A stretch of 64,000 nt of DNA from VXYL01 sp965203685. GTDB lineage: Bacteria; Pseudomonadota; Gammaproteobacteria; Pseudomonadales; Azotimanducaceae. Made by a program: the position numbers and the translations under genes. Positions 61,112 through 64,000 of this stretch are shown piece after piece; within the stretch, counting starts at the first letter, position 1; every line of letters starts with the position of its first letter. The stretch covers positions 124,001 to 188,000 of the forward strand of contig OZ241908.1 in NCBI GenBank assembly GCA_965203685.1, given 5' to 3'. The notes beneath the pieces are model-generated. The model was not told the DNA's origin, made no database searches, and saw nothing but the letters and a program-made list of their open reading frames with translations.

Positions 61112-61874
61112 ACTTGACGGCAAGATCGCCGTGGTGACGGGTGCTAGTCGAGGCATCGGCGAGGCCAGCGCCCGTGCCTTGGACGCGGCCGGCGCGCAGG
61201 TCGTGCTGACCGGTCGCACCGTCGCGGACCTCGAGCGCGTGGCGGCGGACCTGGCGCACGATCCGATCATCATGGAGTCGGACCTGGCACCACCAGGCGC
61301 CGGTACCGAGTTGGCGGACCGCGTCCTTGCGGCGGTTGAGGGCGTCGACATCCTGGTCAACAACGCGGGCATCCCGATGCGCCGCACGCCGGACCAACTC
61401 TCGGAGGAGGACTTCGATCTCGTCTTCTCCATCAACGTTCGCTCGCTGCTGATGCTCACGCTCGGTCTCGGACCATCCATGGCGGCACGCGGCGGCGGTT
61501 CGGTGATCAACATCTCGTCCATCGCGAGCCTCCGCGGTCCGCTGGGTCGCGTGGCCTACGCGGGCACCAAGGGCGCGGTCGACGCGATGACGCGGGCGCT
61601 AGCCGCTGATTGGGGTGCGGATAGGATTCGCGTCAATGCCATCTGCCCGGGCCTGATCGCGACGGCGATCTGGGAGGGGGATCGGCAGAACATCCCGGGC
61701 CTTATCGAACGCCTCGAGGACGGCATCGCCCTCAAGCGTTGGGGATACGGCGACGACGTCGCCGACGTGGTGCTGTTCTTCGCGAGCGATGCGTCGCGCT
61801 ACGTCACCGGCGAAGTCGTGGCGGTCGACGGCGGCATGGCGCGCGTGGGCGCGGCCCCGCGGCGCAGGGACTGA
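61104..61874 (+). CDS. SDR-family oxidoreductase
   Basis: A 256-residue classical SDR. The cofactor motif TGxxxGIG is VVTGASRGIGEASARA, NNAG is in ILVNNAGIPMRR, the catalytic Ser is in SVINISSIASLRG and the YxxxK in VAYAGTKGAVDAM. The C-terminus (SDASRYVTGEVVAVDGG) is typical of the 3-oxoacyl-ACP-reductase-like group. The start at 61104 has GGAGGAGGG-like sequence upstream. Its 3' end overlaps the convergent sterol-desaturase gene by 76 bp. Confidence 0.92.
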   Translation: MGELDGKIAVVTGASRGIGEASARALDAAGAQVVLTGRTVADLERVAADLAHDPIIMESDLAPPGAGTELADRVLAAVEGVDILVNNAGIPMRRTPDQLSEEDFDLVFSINVRSLLMLTLGLGPSMAARGGGSVINISSIASLRGPLGRVAYAGTKGAVDAMTRALAADWGADRIRVNAICPGLIATAIWEGDRQNIPGLIERLEDGIALKRWGYGDDVADVVLFFASDASRYVTGEVVAVDGGMARVGAAPRRRD

Positions 61875-62740
61875 ACGAGCCCTACCGCGGGCGCTTCAGG
61901 CAGCCCGAATGTCAGTTCACGCCTGGCGCCCGCGCGGCGCGAGGTGCCGAGCAGGCGATCCCAGATCGCCAAGTAGGAACCGAGGTTGACGTTGCCGTGG
62001 TCACGGCTGTGGTGCAGTTGGTGCTGTGCTGGACTGACGAACCACCGCTCCAGCGGACCAAACGACAGCCAGACGTGGGAGTGGCGCAGGTTCGCGCCCG
62101 CCATGTTGAAGAGGAACCCTAGGAGGTCGACGCCGAGGATGTCGAACGTCGACAAGTGTCGCCCGAATAGCCAGATGAAGAAGCCGCTCACGACGCCGAA
62201 GACCAGCGTGCCACGGGCGAAGTAGAGGGCCTGCTCCACGGGATGCTGCCGGAACAGCGTCAGCGGGTTGAGTGTTCGCGCGCTGTGGTGGACGCGGTGA
62301 AACCGCCACAGCAGCCGCGAGCGGTGCATGGCGAAATGCAGACCGAAGCGGCTCGCATCCTCGGCGACGAAGAACGTCAGCCCGTAGATCGTAGCGATGG
62401 CGAACCATGGGATGTCAATCGTCGGCGCATCACCTAGGTTCGCCTGCAGGAACCGGCCGGTGGCGAGCGTCATGGCGAGATGACTGCCGACGATGGGTAC
62501 CAGGACGAGCACGCGGATCGCGTTGTTGAGAAATAGCAGACCGACGTCCTGCAACGTGGACCGGTTCAACCAGTAGTCGCGGTCGAAGAGGGCACGCAAC
62601 TGTGCGCGCAAGTCGAACCGCCCCGAATGGATGGTCACGGCTACCGACGCGAGTAGCAGCGAACTCAGAAGGCATCCCCAGAACAGCCGCTTCGACGGAT
62701 CGAGTGGTGCCGAAAGCGGCCCGAGCAGCAGATCCCACAT
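61799..62740 (-). CDS. Sterol desaturase/fatty acid hydroxylase family protein
   Basis: A 313-residue integral membrane di-iron enzyme. The His boxes are HFAMHRSRLLWRFHRVHHS (HxxxH and HxxHH) and HQLHHSRDHGN. About five membrane helices surround them. Such enzymes hydroxylate or desaturate sterols, carotenoids or fatty acids. The last 25 codons overlap the SDR gene on the opposite strand; the true core probably ends near GTSRRAG. Start at 62740 is the first Met. Confidence 0.9.
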   Translation of the reverse strand: MWDLLLGPLSAPLDPSKRLFWGCLLSSLLLASVAVTIHSGRFDLRAQLRALFDRDYWLNRSTLQDVGLLFLNNAIRVLVLVPIVGSHLAMTLATGRFLQANLGDAPTIDIPWFAIATIYGLTFFVAEDASRFGLHFAMHRSRLLWRFHRVHHSARTLNPLTLFRQHPVEQALYFARGTLVFGVVSGFFIWLFGRHLSTFDILGVDLLGFLFNMAGANLRHSHVWLSFGPLERWFVSPAQHQLHHSRDHGNVNLGSYLAIWDRLLGTSRRAGARRELTFGLPEAPAVGLVQSLRRGAAPTRAMPPSTATTSPVT

Positions 62741-62784
62741 GACTAACGGGCTTCACTCATCGCGGTACGCGTCGGCTCACCGGC

Positions 62785-62850
62785 GGTACGCGGGCCTCCC
62801 GGCCCGCACTGGCCTTGTACCAGGCCGATTGCGGACGTGAACGTCCGCGC
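62785..62850. repeat. REP-like array: inverted type-2 and type-1 units
   Basis: GCGGGCC (62790-62796), loop TCCC, GGCCCGC (62801-62807) is the reverse complement of the type-2 unit. It is followed by GCGGACG (62831-62837), loop TGAA, CGTCCGC (62842-62848). The array lies downstream of the TonB-dependent receptor stop on the minus strand and upstream of the sterol desaturase gene. Confidence 0.75.
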
Positions 62851-62880
62851 GCCGACATGGCTCGCTGCGGTGCCGCGAGG

Positions 62881-64000
62881 TCAGAATGCGTACTTGATGC
62901 GTGCAACGAGAGATCGCGGCCGGTTGGGCCGGGCGCCGAACGGGCGATGGGACACGATGGCTGCCTCGTCGGTCGCATTGCCGACCAGGAACTGCACCAG
63001 CGTCGCGTCGCCGAAACGCCGGGCCAGGGCCAGGTCGAGGACGACGAATCCGTCGGCGTGCAGACCGTCCTCGAGATCCTCGTAGCCAGGCTCCTCGCGC
63101 ATCTGCGCTTGGCCGCGGATCGCCGCGGAGGCTTCCCAGCGACCGGTGATGAGCCTGGCTGCCGCACGCCCGATGTGCTCGGGTAGATACGGCAACTCGT
63201 CGCCTCGGCGGACCAGGCCCCACTGCGGGAACTGCGACAGGAAGCTGGTCTGGAAGGCGGACTCCGAGTACGTGTAGGTGACGTCCAGTTCGAGCGAGAC
63301 GCTTTGCGTCAATGGGAACCGCGCCCAGCCGACGATCTCGGCGCCGGCGATTTCGACGCGCCCGCCGTTGAACTCCTCGCCGGCCTGGCAACCGCTGTCG
63401 CTGACTCGGCAGCGACCGAGAAGGTTCTCGTAGTCGCTGAAGAAGCCGATGGCCTCGAAGCGCAGCGACGGCGTCGCGTAGCGCATGCCGTACTCGAGAT
63501 TCACGCTCTGTTCCGGATCGACGTCGCGAGATCCAGGCCCGGCGGGCGAGAAGCCGCGGTAGACGCCGGCGAGGAAGCTCAGGCGTTGCTTCGTCTGCCA
63601 GTGGACGCCGATCCCTGGCGAGACCACCGACTGCGTGCCGTCGCGGCGAACTCCGGCGCGTAGATCCTCGAACGTGCCGGAGATGTCTTCGTAGCGGACG
63701 CCCATGGTGACGCGCCAGTCGCCGCGGGTGATCTCGTCGGCGACAAACACCGCGTAGGCGCCGGTGTTCGCGTGGTTGGTCGCCTTGGAGCCGCGTGGGA
63801 TGCCGTCGGAGACCAGGTTGCCGGCCGTCATGAAGTAGCCGCGCTGGCGATGGTCGCGATCGACCTGGTCGCGGTGCACGCGCACGCCTGCGGTGGCGCG
63901 ATGCGTGAACCCACCGAGGATGCCCGTGGCCGTTGCCGTGAGCTGAAGGCCCTTGACGTCGAACGCACGGTCGTTGTTGGTGACGTCTATGGTGTCGGCG
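62881..64000 (-). CDS. TonB-dependent outer-membrane receptor, C-terminal part
   Basis: The C-terminal 373 codons or so of a TonB-dependent receptor; the frame is open to the window edge, so the plug and first strands are outside. The barrel is made of alternating amphipathic strands (WRVTMGVRYEDISG; VNLEYGMRYATPSLRFEAIG; SLELDVTYTYSES), and it ends with the C-terminal aromatic residue of outer-membrane proteins (RSLVARIKYAF). A pair of Cys (GRCRVSDSGCQAG) in an extracellular loop resembles FecA-type receptors. The ligand may be a siderophore or another large compound. Confidence 0.88.
   Translation of the reverse strand, partial: ADTIDVTNNDRAFDVKGLQLTATATGILGGFTHRATAGVRVHRDQVDRDHRQRGYFMTAGNLVSDGIPRGSKATNHANTGAYAVFVADEITRGDWRVTMGVRYEDISGTFEDLRAGVRRDGTQSVVSPGIGVHWQTKQRLSFLAGVYRGFSPAGPGSRDVDPEQSVNLEYGMRYATPSLRFEAIGFFSDYENLLGRCRVSDSGCQAGEEFNGGRVEIAGAEIVGWARFPLTQSVSLELDVTYTYSESAFQTSFLSQFPQWGLVRRGDELPYLPEHIGRAAARLITGRWEASAAIRGQAQMREEPGYEDLEDGLHADGFVVLDLALARRFGDATLVQFLVGNATDEAAIVSHRPFGARPNRPRSLVARIKYAF

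Overview
The window is a GC-rich, tightly packed stretch of bacterial chromosome with 67 protein genes, one tRNA and no intergenic gap above 300 bp. A gammaproteobacterium is the best fit. The evidence is ribonuclease T, a mutY-yggX pair, Mpl (murein peptide recycling), a Grx4-type glutaredoxin, a CCA-encoding tRNA-Phe and a TonB-dependent receptor. Many CoA-dependent and Fe(II)/2-oxoglutarate-dependent enzymes suggest a heterotroph that degrades varied organic acids, amines and lipid-like compounds, perhaps marine or host-associated. That lifestyle is inference.

Layout. 1-8.1 kb: the end of an ABC exporter, a DUF1640-like small protein, a luciferase-like monooxygenase/CoA-transferase pair, an amidohydrolase, a serine hydrolase and a TauD-type dioxygenase. 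8.2-17 kb is the accessory part: an AbrB/Doc toxin-antitoxin pair with a palindromic operator, an esterase, a CMD-family protein, then a colinear run of a Fic-like protein without its catalytic His, a DUF1801 protein, an NTF2-GH32 fusion and a 718-aa protein of unusual architecture ending in Clp-N-like repeats. A VapBC pair follows, and beyond it lies a decayed second copy of the 3' end of the Clp-N-type gene. 17-30.2 kb: acyl-CoA dehydrogenase and enoyl-CoA hydratases, a luciferase-like enzyme coupled to an HTH regulator, an M16 peptidase, an FMN 2-hydroxyacid oxidase, an MDR reductase, a Uma2-type protein and two translationally coupled phytanoyl-CoA dioxygenase-like genes.

30.2-45.4 kb is mainly housekeeping: rnt, grxD, a PatB-like C-S lyase, then a long operon argD-argF-purC-AICAR transformylase-hypothetical-biotin carboxylase-membrane protein-mpl behind a good sigma70 promoter, followed by an acyl-CoA dehydrogenase, a CtpA-type protease and hisB-hisA. 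45.5-48.9 kb is a compact methylamine/aralkylamine dehydrogenase operon (mauB-E-D-A plus a cytochrome c) with no mauG in view. 49-64 kb: mutY-yggX, a GST, a small membrane protein and methyltransferase, tRNA-Phe, an S9-peptidase homolog with Gly in place of the catalytic Ser, PH-domain and Tat-exported aldo/keto reductase genes, a tyrosine phosphatase, pnuC, manC, a third phytanoyl-type dioxygenase, an SDR, a sterol-desaturase-family protein and the C-terminal part of a TonB-dependent receptor.

Two genome-wide habits stand out. First, a REP-like family of short palindromes recurs at about ten intergenic sites, mostly right after stop codons and between convergent genes. Its stems are GCGGACG/CGTCCGC, GCGGGCC/GGCCCGC and GTCGCC/GGCGAC. 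Second, six genes have a TANNNT -10-like box exactly 6 nt before an ATG that lacks a Shine-Dalgarno sequence, which points to leaderless transcripts. Many gene pairs overlap as ATGA, GTGA or TTGA, implying translational coupling.
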